From: JBBPZA01 sp038199375 | Lineage (GTDB): Bacteria; Actinomycetota; Thermoleophilia; Solirubrobacterales; Solirubrobacteraceae | Direction: 5' to 3' | Assembly (NCBI GenBank): GCA_038199375.1 | Contig: JBBPZA010000115.1 | Location: forward strand, 1-23,330 | Length of the DNA stretch: 23,330 nucleotides | In this document: positions 1-6,364 of the stretch, in pieces | How positions within the stretch are numbered: the first letter of the stretch is position 1 | Layout: each line of letters begins with the position of its first letter | Translations under genes and position numbers: made by a program | Notes under the pieces: model-generated | Seen by the model: the letters and a program-made list of their open reading frames with translations, nothing else | Database searches by the model: none | Told to the model about the DNA's origin: nothing

Positions 1-779
1 ATCACCGCAGGGCTCGGTTCAGCGAAGAGCGCCTCGACCAGCGGCAGCAGCGCCTCGGCGTGGGTACGGCCCTCGGCGAGTTTTCCGTCAAGTCCGCACT
101 CGATCATCTCGACAAAGCGCCGGGTGCAGAGGTGGGACGAGGCGGCGATGGCGCCCGTGCCGCCCATGAGCACGAGCGGATAGAGGAAGGGGTCGTCTCC
201 GCCTAGGACGGCGAAGCGGTCGGCCGTCTCGGCGAGGATGCGCAGGGTGTCGACGTCGATCCCGCCGACCGCCTGCTTGACCCCGGCAATGTTGTCCGTC
301 GCCGCGAGTTCGAGGAGAGCCTCAGCGCCGAGCCCGCGCCCGGTTCGGTAGGGGATGTTGTAGACGATCAGCGGCACCGGCGAGCGCTCGGCCACCGCTT
401 GGAAGTGGCGCACGATCGCCGCCTCAGAGGGACGCACGTAGTAGGGGACAACCGCAAGCGAGGCGCGCGCCCCACGAACGTCGGCGAGCGCTTCGTGACG
501 TGCGATCGTCGACCGGGTGTCGTTGGTGCCCGCACCCACGACGAGCACGGCGCCAAGATCGGCGCAAACGCGCGCGCAGGTCGCGACCACAGCCTCGCGC
601 TCTGCATCGTCGAGAGAGGTCGGCTCGCCAGTGGTCGCCAGCGCAACCACCCCGCGGGCACCGTCGCGGAGCACCTCCGTCGCCAGGGCCTCGAGCGCGT
701 CGAGGGCGGCGCTTCCATCCTCGGCGAATGGAGTCACCAAGGGAACGAAGACGCCGCTCGGCCTGAGCTCGCTCGCCAT
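1..779 (-). CDS. dapA: DapA/NAL-family aldolase (dihydrodipicolinate synthase-like), 3' end outside window
   Basis: Reading frame from ATG at 779 running off the left edge without a stop (about 259 residues seen of the usual 290-300). It is a TIM-barrel class I aldolase. The substrate-carboxylate loop TTGEPTSL lies at residues 49-56, the second-shell Tyr in VPYY near 113, the proton-relay Tyr140 in VYNIPYRTG, and the Schiff-base Lys168 in AGVKQ. In DapA these condense pyruvate with aspartate semialdehyde in the cytosolic lysine/DAP pathway. Sister families (N-acetylneuraminate lyase, 4-hydroxy-2-oxoglutarate aldolase, KDG aldolase) share all these residues, and no dap gene is adjacent in the window, so the substrate is not certain. 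No clear Shine-Dalgarno precedes the ATG. Family assignment is firm; the dapA symbol is probable only. Confidence 0.85.
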   Translation of the reverse strand, partial: MASELRPSGVFVPLVTPFAEDGSAALDALEALATEVLRDGARGVVALATTGEPTSLDDAEREAVVATCARVCADLGAVLVVGAGTNDTRSTIARHEALADVRGARASLAVVPYYVRPSEAAIVRHFQAVAERSPVPLIVYNIPYRTGRGLGAEALLELAATDNIAGVKQAVGGIDVDTLRILAETADRFAVLGGDDPFLYPLVLMGGTGAIAASSHLCTRRFVEMIECGLDGKLAEGRTHAEALLPLVEALFAEPSPAV

Positions 780-1415
780 GGGGCGCGAGGCTAACGAGCG
801 GGGCGCAGCGCGTGCTTCCCGGGCGATTGCGCCGCAGTCCCTTCTGGAGCGTCAGCGACAGCTGAGAGACCGCCGACGGCGCGTTTCGCAATGACGCGAA
901 GGGTGATCATCCGAGACGAAGGCCTCCTGCCCACTGCCGCTCCCCACGCGCCTGTGAAACGAGCACTCGCAGCGCCCTCCACTTCGCTCTCGGAATGGAC
1001 GAGAAGCAGGGGCGCCGGACGAGAGTGTCGCTTCTCGACGAAACCGGCACTCTCGGACCTTCCGCCCAGACCTCCCACTCGCTTCTGCCCTTGCCCGAAG
1101 CAGTAGCGAGCATGCGGCTCGCGCGCGCGACTGCTCCCGGCGCGAAGCGATAACGCCGGTGCATCGCGTGCTGACTCCCGCTGCGGACGAACAGCAGTAG
1201 ACCTCGCAGCCGCCAAGTGCGTTACTGCCTTCCTTGAAGAACGAGCGTCTCCGCCAGGCGGCGATGTCGGTACCGGTCCGCGTGAAGCGGCGAGACGGGG
1301 CAGCGTAGGGCCCAGGCCTGAGTGAGCCGGAATGATTCCGCGGAAGCATCCACGGCCGAGGCCGCTCCAGGGCCGCCGCCCAACGTAGGTTCTGTCCGAC
1401 GTCGAGCGTATTGTC
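780..1415. other. Gene-free stretch with a decayed DUF222-like relic at its right end
   Basis: About 640 bases with no convincing gene. The open frames on both strands are short, overlapping and Arg/Ser/Pro-rich in the way of GC-rich noise. It must hold the promoter of the leftward aldolase gene, though I cannot place its boxes. From about 1300 to 1385 the + strand resembles the middle of the neighbouring DUF222-HNH gene (see the repeat entry), which suggests a decayed paralogue. No tRNA-like or terminator-like structure was seen. Confidence 0.5.
1332..1347 (+). repeat. 16-bp exact repeat shared with the DUF222-HNH gene
   Basis: ATGATTCCGCGGAAGC occurs here and again at 2060-2075 inside the HNH gene. 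Read in the matching frame from 1331, the relic gives NDSAEASTAEAAPGPPP. The gene has DDSAEASGTA, then a short insertion, then EATDPPGPPP, so the similarity extends at the peptide level to about 1381. An in-frame TGA lies just upstream at 1319. This looks like a remnant of a second copy with internal deletions rather than a functional site. Confidence 0.55.
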
Positions 1416-1429
1416 CGAACGTATGTTCG
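1416..1429 (+). promoter_or_regulatory. LexA (SOS) box on the start of the DUF222-HNH gene
   Basis: CGAACGTATGTTCG matches the actinobacterial/Gram-positive LexA consensus CGAAC-N4-GTTCG in all ten fixed positions. It overlaps the candidate start codons TTG 1411 and ATG 1423. It contains TATGTT (1422-1427), a possible -10 element, which would put the transcript start near the GTG codons at 1444 and 1453. DNA damage induction of the downstream gene is inferred from the box. Confidence 0.85.
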
Positions 1430-2823
1430 TAGATATCGGTGGTGTGGAGTCGGTGCCTGACGTACGGCTCGAGAATGAGATCACCACGCTCGCCGGTCAT
1501 CTGAACGCGGCCACGGCGCGCTTCTTGGCCCTGGTGGGCGAGTATGACCGGCGCGAGGCGTGGAAGGCGTGGGGCTCGAAGTCTTGCGCGGACTGGCTGT
1601 CGTGGCGCTGCGGGATCTCCCCGGTAGCCGCGCGGGAACAGCTGCGGGTCGCACGCTCCCTAGGCGAGCTGTCCGCAATCCGCGAGGAGTTTCAGGCCGG
1701 CCGGTTGAGCTATTCCCAGGTGCGCGCGCTGACAAGGGTCGCGAGCCCAGAGATGGAGTCGCCGCTGCTCGAGATGGCGCGGTACTGCACCGCGGCGCAG
1801 CTCGACAGGCTCTTGCGCGGCTACCGCAAGGCCTCAGAGCAGCTCGAGGAAGCGCGCGAGGCACATGAGCGGCGCGAACTGTTCTGGTGGGAGGACCGGG
1901 GAATGTTGGTCATCCAGGTGCGCGTCCCGGTCGCCGAGGGCGAGGCGCTGCTCGAGGCGGTCCGCTCGGTCCGCGACCGCATGGGCGAGCAGGCCGCTCC
2001 AGACATCGCCGACGACGCGGCGGACCCTTCGGGCGAGGGCTTCCTGGGAGAGGCGGTCGATGATTCCGCGGAAGCGAGCGGTACCGCCTCGCAGGAGCCC
2101 GCGCTCGACGAGGCCACCGACCCGCCGGGGCCACCGCCTCGTTCGGCGACCATGGCCGATGCGCTGGTCACCATGGGACGCGACTCGCTCGCCGGCGGCG
2201 CGTCCGGCGCCCACGGCGTCGGACGGCCCGAGCTCGTCGTCTACGTCGATGCCGAGACGCTCACCGCCGACGCGCCCGGGCGGTGCGAGACCGCCGGCGG
2301 TCACACGATCTGCGCTGAGACCGCGCGCCGGCTGGGCTGCGACGCAGGGCTGGTGGCCGTCGGCCGACGCGACGGGCGCGCGCTGTCGGTCGGGCGCCGG
2401 AGGCGCACGATCCCCGCCCACATCCGCCGCGCGATCCAAGCGCGCGACCGCGGATGTCGCTTCCCGGGCTGCAACCGCCGCCATTACCTACACGGCCATC
2501 ACATCGAGCACTGGGCCCACGGCGGGGAGACCAGCGAGGAGAACCTCGTCCTGCTCTGCCACTACCACCACACCCTCGTCCACGAAGGCGGCTACTCCAT
2601 CCGCCGCCACGCGATAGGACGACTGTCCTTCCACCGGCCCGACGGCAAACGCATCGCCCACCCCCCACACCGCCCCAGCGGCTCACCCGGCCGCCTCGCG
2701 CTCGCCAACCGCCGCGCCGGACTCGACATCGATCCCGACACCGCCGTGACCGGCTGGCAAGGCGACCACCTCGACCTCCCCCTCGCCACCCACCTCCTCT
2801 GCGAAACCCGCCTACGACTCTGA
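1423..2823 (+). CDS. DUF222 (13E12-repeat family) protein with C-terminal HNH endonuclease domain
   Basis: About 466 residues. An N-terminal helical DUF222 region covers roughly residues 10-190 (ENEITTLAGHLNAATARFL through SYSQVRALTRVASPE). An acidic, proline-rich linker follows at about 200-245, then an HNH nuclease. The nuclease has CRFPGC from residue 345 and a HGHHIEHWAHGGET...LVLLCHYHH...VHEGG stretch with the His metal-site residues and zinc-type cysteines intact. This architecture is the mycobacterial 13E12 repeat family, a set of mobile-like genes several of which are LexA-regulated; biochemical role unknown. The start is uncertain: TTG 1411, ATG 1423 (inside the LexA box), GTG 1444 or GTG 1453. 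If transcription starts just after the box, a GTG start fits best. The last 200 bases are strikingly C-rich on the coding strand. Confidence 0.85.
   Translation: MFVDIGGVESVPDVRLENEITTLAGHLNAATARFLALVGEYDRREAWKAWGSKSCADWLSWRCGISPVAAREQLRVARSLGELSAIREEFQAGRLSYSQVRALTRVASPEMESPLLEMARYCTAAQLDRLLRGYRKASEQLEEAREAHERRELFWWEDRGMLVIQVRVPVAEGEALLEAVRSVRDRMGEQAAPDIADDAADPSGEGFLGEAVDDSAEASGTASQEPALDEATDPPGPPPRSATMADALVTMGRDSLAGGASGAHGVGRPELVVYVDAETLTADAPGRCETAGGHTICAETARRLGCDAGLVAVGRRDGRALSVGRRRRTIPAHIRRAIQARDRGCRFPGCNRRHYLHGHHIEHWAHGGETSEENLVLLCHYHHTLVHEGGYSIRRHAIGRLSFHRPDGKRIAHPPHRPSGSPGRLALANRRAGLDIDPDTAVTGWQGDHLDLPLATHLLCETRLRL
2060..2075 (+). repeat. Second copy of the 16-bp repeat, inside the HNH gene linker
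   Basis: Identical to 1332-1347. It encodes part of the acidic linker (DDSAEA) between the DUF222 and HNH domains. See the 1332 entry for the extended peptide-level similarity. Confidence 0.6.
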
Positions 2824-2832
2824 GCCGCCCAT

Positions 2833-3666
2833 ATGAGAGCCCTCTGCGCCACAATGCCGGCCGTGGAGGCGCCTCCCCTGTCCGAGCGGATCGCCGCCGC
2901 CCGCTGGTATCACTCGATCGAGCTTCCGGGAGGGGTCGTCACGCCCGGCGAGTACGACCTTCCCGACGCGATCCGCCGGATCCCCTTTCCCTCCTCGCTG
3001 AGCGGCAAGCGCTGCCTCGATGTCGGCACGCGGGACGGGTTCTGGGCCTTTGCCATGGAGGCGCGGGGCGCGGACGAGGTGCTCGGCATCGATCTCGACG
3101 ACCCGGCCGGCTACGACTACTCCGCGCCCGCGCCGCCGCTCGAGCCGGCGGTGCGCGAGGAGATCGACCGCCGCAACAGCGCCTTCCAGGTCGCCCACGA
3201 CGCGCTGGGCTCCGCGGTCACCCGGCGCGACCTGTCGGTCTACCGGCTCTCGCCCGAGGAGGTCGGGCGGTTCGACTTCGCGTTCATCGGCACGCTGCTG
3301 CTCCATCTGCGCGACCCGGTCGGCGCGCTGGGCGCGATCCGCCGTGTTCTCGCCCCCGGAGCCACGCTCATCACCAACGAGCCGATCTCGATCCCGTTCA
3401 GCGCTCTCGGCCGCGTACCCGTGGTCCAGCCGCTCATGTGGCCGGGGCTGCCCTTCTGGTGGCTGCCGAACGTCGCGGCTCGCCGGAGGATGGTGGCCGC
3501 GGCCGGGTTTGCGATCCGGCAGGCGGGCAGGCCCTACCTGATGCGCTACGGCCCCGGTTGGGAGCACGCGCCCGGCTCGCTCTCGCCGCGCAACCTCGTC
3601 CAGAACCCGATGGTCCGCTGGGGCGCGGTGCACGACTGCATCGTCGCCGTCCCGCACGCCGGTTGA
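2833..3666 (+). CDS. CmoB/DUF1698-like SAM-dependent methyltransferase
   Basis: 277 residues from ATG 2833; ATG 2854 and GTG 2863 are in-frame alternatives, and no start has a strong ribosome site. A class I Rossmann methyltransferase. Before the SAM fold is WYHSIELPGG with TPGEYD, a signature shared with CmoB (tRNA cmo5U34 carboxymethyltransferase) and its DUF1698 relatives. Motif I is LDVGTRDGFWAF, with the acidic ribose-binding residue in GIDLDD. FIGTLLLHLRDPVGAL corresponds to the post-motif region. No CmoA-like partner is nearby, so a tRNA substrate cannot be claimed; many actinobacterial homologues act on small molecules or are uncharacterised. It starts 9 bases after the HNH stop, so read-through co-transcription is possible. 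Confidence 0.75.
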   Translation: MRALCATMPAVEAPPLSERIAAARWYHSIELPGGVVTPGEYDLPDAIRRIPFPSSLSGKRCLDVGTRDGFWAFAMEARGADEVLGIDLDDPAGYDYSAPAPPLEPAVREEIDRRNSAFQVAHDALGSAVTRRDLSVYRLSPEEVGRFDFAFIGTLLLHLRDPVGALGAIRRVLAPGATLITNEPISIPFSALGRVPVVQPLMWPGLPFWWLPNVAARRRMVAAAGFAIRQAGRPYLMRYGPGWEHAPGSLSPRNLVQNPMVRWGAVHDCIVAVPHAG

Positions 3667-3706
3667 ACGGTGGACGAGGGCTGGCGCAGAGCCGCATTTG
3701 ACCGAT

Positions 3707-3725
3707 CACGCGGACGAGCCGCGTG
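3707..3725. terminator. GC-rich hairpin between convergent genes
   Basis: CACGCGG-ACGAG-CCGCGTG forms a perfect 7-bp stem with a 5-base loop. It lies in the 65-base gap between the stop of the methyltransferase (+) and the stop of ridA (-). There is no T-run on either side, as is common in high-GC actinobacteria, so a bidirectional transcription end is inferred from position and symmetry only. Confidence 0.5.
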
Positions 3726-3731
3726 CCAGCC

Positions 3732-4124
3732 TCAGTCGGGCAGCGCGACGATCGCGTCTATCTCGACCTGCGCCCCCTTGGGAAGGGCGGCGACGCCGAC
3801 GGTCACGCGGGCCGGCGGGTCGCCCTCGAAGGACTCCGCGTAGGCCTCGTTGAGCTCGTTGAACGCCTCGAGGTCGGTCATGTAGACGGTGATGCGCACG
3901 GCGTCGGCGAGCTGCGCCCCGGCCGCCGCGCAGACGACGGACAGGTTCTCCAGGCAGCGCCGCGCCTGGTCTGAGACCTCCTCGCCGACGAGCGTCTCGC
4001 TCTCGGGGTCGAGTGGGAGCTGGCCCGAACAGAAGAGCAGGCCGCCCGCGCGGACGGCGTGGCTGTAGGGGCCGAGAGCCGCCGGCGCGCCCAGCGGAGT
4101 CACGATCTCGCGATGATGCGACAT
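3732..4124 (-). CDS. ridA: RidA (YjgF/YER057c/UK114) family protein, enamine/imine deaminase
   Basis: 130 residues, the usual RidA length. Recognisable blocks are GPYSHAVRAGGLLFCSGQLPLDP near residues 18-40, the RITVYMTDLEAFNELNEAYAE segment, and PPARVTVGVAALPKGAQVEIDAIVAL at the C-terminus. The last block includes the conserved Arg that binds the substrate carboxylate in true RidA. The family hydrolyses reactive 2-aminoacrylate and related enamines made by PLP enzymes; it is a cytosolic trimer. The ATG at 4124 abuts the TAG stop of the upstream 53-codon gene (TAG directly followed by ATG), so the two are almost certainly co-transcribed and perhaps translationally coupled. The Rid subgroup (archetypal versus Rid1-7) cannot be settled by eye. 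Confidence 0.9.
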   Translation of the reverse strand: MSHHREIVTPLGAPAALGPYSHAVRAGGLLFCSGQLPLDPESETLVGEEVSDQARRCLENLSVVCAAAGAQLADAVRITVYMTDLEAFNELNEAYAESFEGDPPARVTVGVAALPKGAQVEIDAIVALPD

Positions 4125-4286
4125 CTACCGTCGCCGATCCGTCCCGCGGCGGGACGCGAAGCGCTCACGAACCTGGCCCATCTTATCCTTGTTCTTGGGG
4201 TCAGAGGCCCACTGCTTGGCCTGGCCGGCGAAGCGGCGACCCTTCGGGCTGCGAGCGAACTGGGTGATCTTGTTCATCAGTGACAT
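4125..4286 (-). CDS. Small basic protein, 53 residues, unknown function
   Basis: Begins MSLMNKITQFARSPKGRR and ends RERFASRRGTDRRR. It is rich in Lys/Arg, has no membrane segment and is predicted mostly helical. The start ATG at 4286 has a strong Shine-Dalgarno, GGAGG at 4301-4297, ten bases upstream; the next ATG at 4277 is in frame and also possible. The stop TAG is immediately followed by the ridA ATG. I recall similar short actinobacterial hypotheticals with an N-terminal K-ITQFARSPKGR-type motif, but no function is known to me. The basic composition would fit nucleic-acid binding; this is only a guess. The good ribosome site and tight coupling to ridA are the evidence that it is real. 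Confidence 0.7.
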   Translation of the reverse strand: MSLMNKITQFARSPKGRRFAGQAKQWASDPKNKDKMGQVRERFASRRGTDRRR

Positions 4287-4296
4287 CGAGTCGAGA

Positions 4297-4301
4297 CCTC
4301 C
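4297..4301 (-). promoter_or_regulatory. Shine-Dalgarno site of the 53-residue gene
   Basis: GGAGG on the minus strand decides the start at 4286. The surrounding 13 bases (4293-4305) are identical to the leader of the glutamine synthetase gene (11164-11176). The 47 bases between this gene and the divergent GTG at 4334 must hold both promoters. Confidence 0.65.
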
Positions 4302-4333
4302 GGGTGGGGGAAGCGGGGCGCTACCTTGGCCAC

Positions 4334-6325
4334 GTGCCCAACATGCTCGCGAAGGAAACCTCGCCCTACCTCCTCCAGCACAGCGAGAACCCCGTCGACT
4401 GGCGGCCGTGGGGCCAGGAGGCGCTCAGCGCGGCTCGCGAGCGCGACGCGCCCCTGCTCGTCTCGATCGGCTACTCGGCCTGTCACTGGTGCCACGTGAT
4501 GGAGCGCGAGTCCTTCGAGGATCCCGAGGTCGCCGCGCTCATGAACCAGCGCTTCGTGTGCGTGAAGGTCGACCGCGAGGAGCGGCCCGACGTCGACGCG
4601 ATCTACATGGAGTTCGTCCAAGCCACCACCGGCCACGGCGGCTGGCCGCTCAACGCGTTCACGACGCCCAAGGGGGTCCCCTTCTACGCCGGCACCTACT
4701 TCCCGCCCCAGCCGCGATCCGGGATGCCGAGCTGGCCGGAAGTGCTCGAAGCGGTGGCCGACAGCTGGGCGAGCAAGCGCGAGCGCATCGAGGAGCAGGC
4801 GCCCCAGGTGGTCGCCCGCCTCCAGGGCGCCGCGGCCCTCCGGCCCTCCGCCAAGCCCATCGACCCCGGCTCGCTCGATCGCGCGGTCGAGGCCGCGCGA
4901 GGGCTCTTCGACCCGGTACACAAGGGCTTCGGGCGCGCCCCGAAGTTCCCGTCAGCCTCGGCGATCGAGTTCCTGCTCGCCCGCGGCGAGCGCGAGATGA
5001 GCATCTCCACCCTCGAGGCGATGGCCTCGGGCGGGATCTACGACCAGGTCGGCGGCGGCTTCTCCCGCTACACGGTCGACCGCGAGTGGGTGGTACCGCA
5101 CTTCGAGAAGATGCTCTACGACAACGCCCTGCTGGCCGGCGCCTACCTGCACGGCTGGCAGGTGAGCGGCGACCCCCTGCTCCGGCGGGTCTGCGAGGAG
5201 ACGCTCGACTGGGCGCTGCGCGAGATGCGCGCACCCGAGGGCGGCTTCTACTCCGCGCTGGACGCCGACTCGGAGGGCGAGGAGGGCAAGTACTACGTCT
5301 GGAGCATCGCCGAGCTGGGCGAGGCGCTGGGCGAGCGGGCCGACACGGCAGTCGCCTATTTCGGCGCGACCGAGCGCGGCAACTTCGAGGGCGCCAACAT
5401 CCTCGTGCGGGCGGGGGGCGAGGAGGAGCCCGAGGATCTCGCCGACATCCGCGCAACGCTGTTGGAGGTGCGCGAGCGACGCGTGCGGCCAGGCCTCGAC
5501 GACAAGCGGATCACCTCGTGGAACGCGCTCCTGCTCGGAGCGCTCGCGCAGGCCGGCGCCGTGCTCGAGCGAGAGGACTACCTCGAGGCCGCGCGCGGCT
5601 GCGCGCGCTTCATCCTCTCAGCGCTCCACGACGACGAGGGGCGCCTGCTGCGGACCTTCAACCACGGGCGGGCCAAGCTCGGTGGCCTGCTCGAGGATCA
5701 CGCGTTCCTGCTCGAGGCGCTCCTCACCCTCTATGAGGCAACCTTCGAGCCGCGGTGGTTCGAGGCGGCCCGGCGGACCGCCGACGTGATGCTCGTGCGC
5801 TTCGCCGACGACGAGCGCGGCGGCTTCTTCTCGACCCCCGCCGACCACGACCAGGGGCTCGTCGCCAGGCGCAAGGAGCTCGAGGACACCCCGATCCCCG
5901 CCGGCCAGTCCGCGGCCGCGCTGGGCTTGCTGCGCCTCGCCGCGCTGACCGGGGAGCACGACTACGAGCGCCGCGCGGTCGACACCCTTCGCCTCGTCCA
6001 CGAGCTCGCGCCCAAGCACCCCACTGCCTTCGGTCACCTCCTGCGAGCGATCGACTTCCACGTGTCGCCGACCAGGGAGGTCGCGATCGTCGGCGACGAT
6101 CGGGCCGCGCTCGAGCGGGTGGTCCGCGGCGCGCTACGGCCCCACCTGGTGGTCGCGGGAGGCGAGGGCGACGGAGTCGTCCCCCTGCTCGAGGGTCGCC
6201 ACACGGTCGACGGCCGCGCCGCCGCCTACGTGTGCGAGCGCTTCGCCTGCCAGGCGCCCACGACCGACGCCGAAGCGCTGGAGCGGCTGCTCACTAATCC
6301 CCATTCGCTTGCGCGAGCGGATTAA
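4334..6325 (+). CDS. DUF255 thioredoxin-domain protein (YyaL/SPATA20 family)
   Basis: 663 residues. Start chosen at GTG 4334 because the product then begins MPNMLAKETSPYLLQHSENP, matching the family's nearly invariant N-terminus; ATG 4343 is the alternative. The N-terminal thioredoxin-like domain carries CHWC at residues 50-53 in SACHWCHVMERESFEDPEVA, followed by FVCVKVDREERPDVDAIYM and GGWPLNAFTTP. From about residue 190 the rest is an (alpha/alpha)6-barrel of the N-acylglucosamine 2-epimerase type, with GGIYDQVGGGFSRY, VPHFEKMLYDNA and LDADSEGEEGKYYVW. The family is widespread from bacteria to man; a redox or sugar-modifying role is suspected but unproven. It is divergent from the 53-residue gene and ends 39 bases before the transporter gene. 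Confidence 0.92.
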   Translation: MPNMLAKETSPYLLQHSENPVDWRPWGQEALSAARERDAPLLVSIGYSACHWCHVMERESFEDPEVAALMNQRFVCVKVDREERPDVDAIYMEFVQATTGHGGWPLNAFTTPKGVPFYAGTYFPPQPRSGMPSWPEVLEAVADSWASKRERIEEQAPQVVARLQGAAALRPSAKPIDPGSLDRAVEAARGLFDPVHKGFGRAPKFPSASAIEFLLARGEREMSISTLEAMASGGIYDQVGGGFSRYTVDREWVVPHFEKMLYDNALLAGAYLHGWQVSGDPLLRRVCEETLDWALREMRAPEGGFYSALDADSEGEEGKYYVWSIAELGEALGERADTAVAYFGATERGNFEGANILVRAGGEEEPEDLADIRATLLEVRERRVRPGLDDKRITSWNALLLGALAQAGAVLEREDYLEAARGCARFILSALHDDEGRLLRTFNHGRAKLGGLLEDHAFLLEALLTLYEATFEPRWFEAARRTADVMLVRFADDERGGFFSTPADHDQGLVARRKELEDTPIPAGQSAAALGLLRLAALTGEHDYERRAVDTLRLVHELAPKHPTAFGHLLRAIDFHVSPTREVAIVGDDRAALERVVRGALRPHLVVAGGEGDGVVPLLEGRHTVDGRAAAYVCERFACQAPTTDAEALERLLTNPHSLARAD

Positions 6326-6364
6326 AGTTACCCGAAGCTCTCCCCCGTTCAAAAAGGGACCCAC

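Noticed and set aside
891..1216. Short frames on both strands in the 780-1410 gap
   Set aside because: No ribosome site, no domain-like sequence, and they overlap each other on opposite strands.
1878..1887. GAACTGTTC inside the HNH gene as another LexA site
   Set aside because: The half-sites are too close and lack the CGAAC-N4-GTTCG spacing; it lies deep in coding sequence.
2454..3701. 415-codon frame spanning the HNH 3' end and the methyltransferase
   Set aside because: Pro/Arg-rich frame-shifted reading of two real genes, made open by C-rich sequence.
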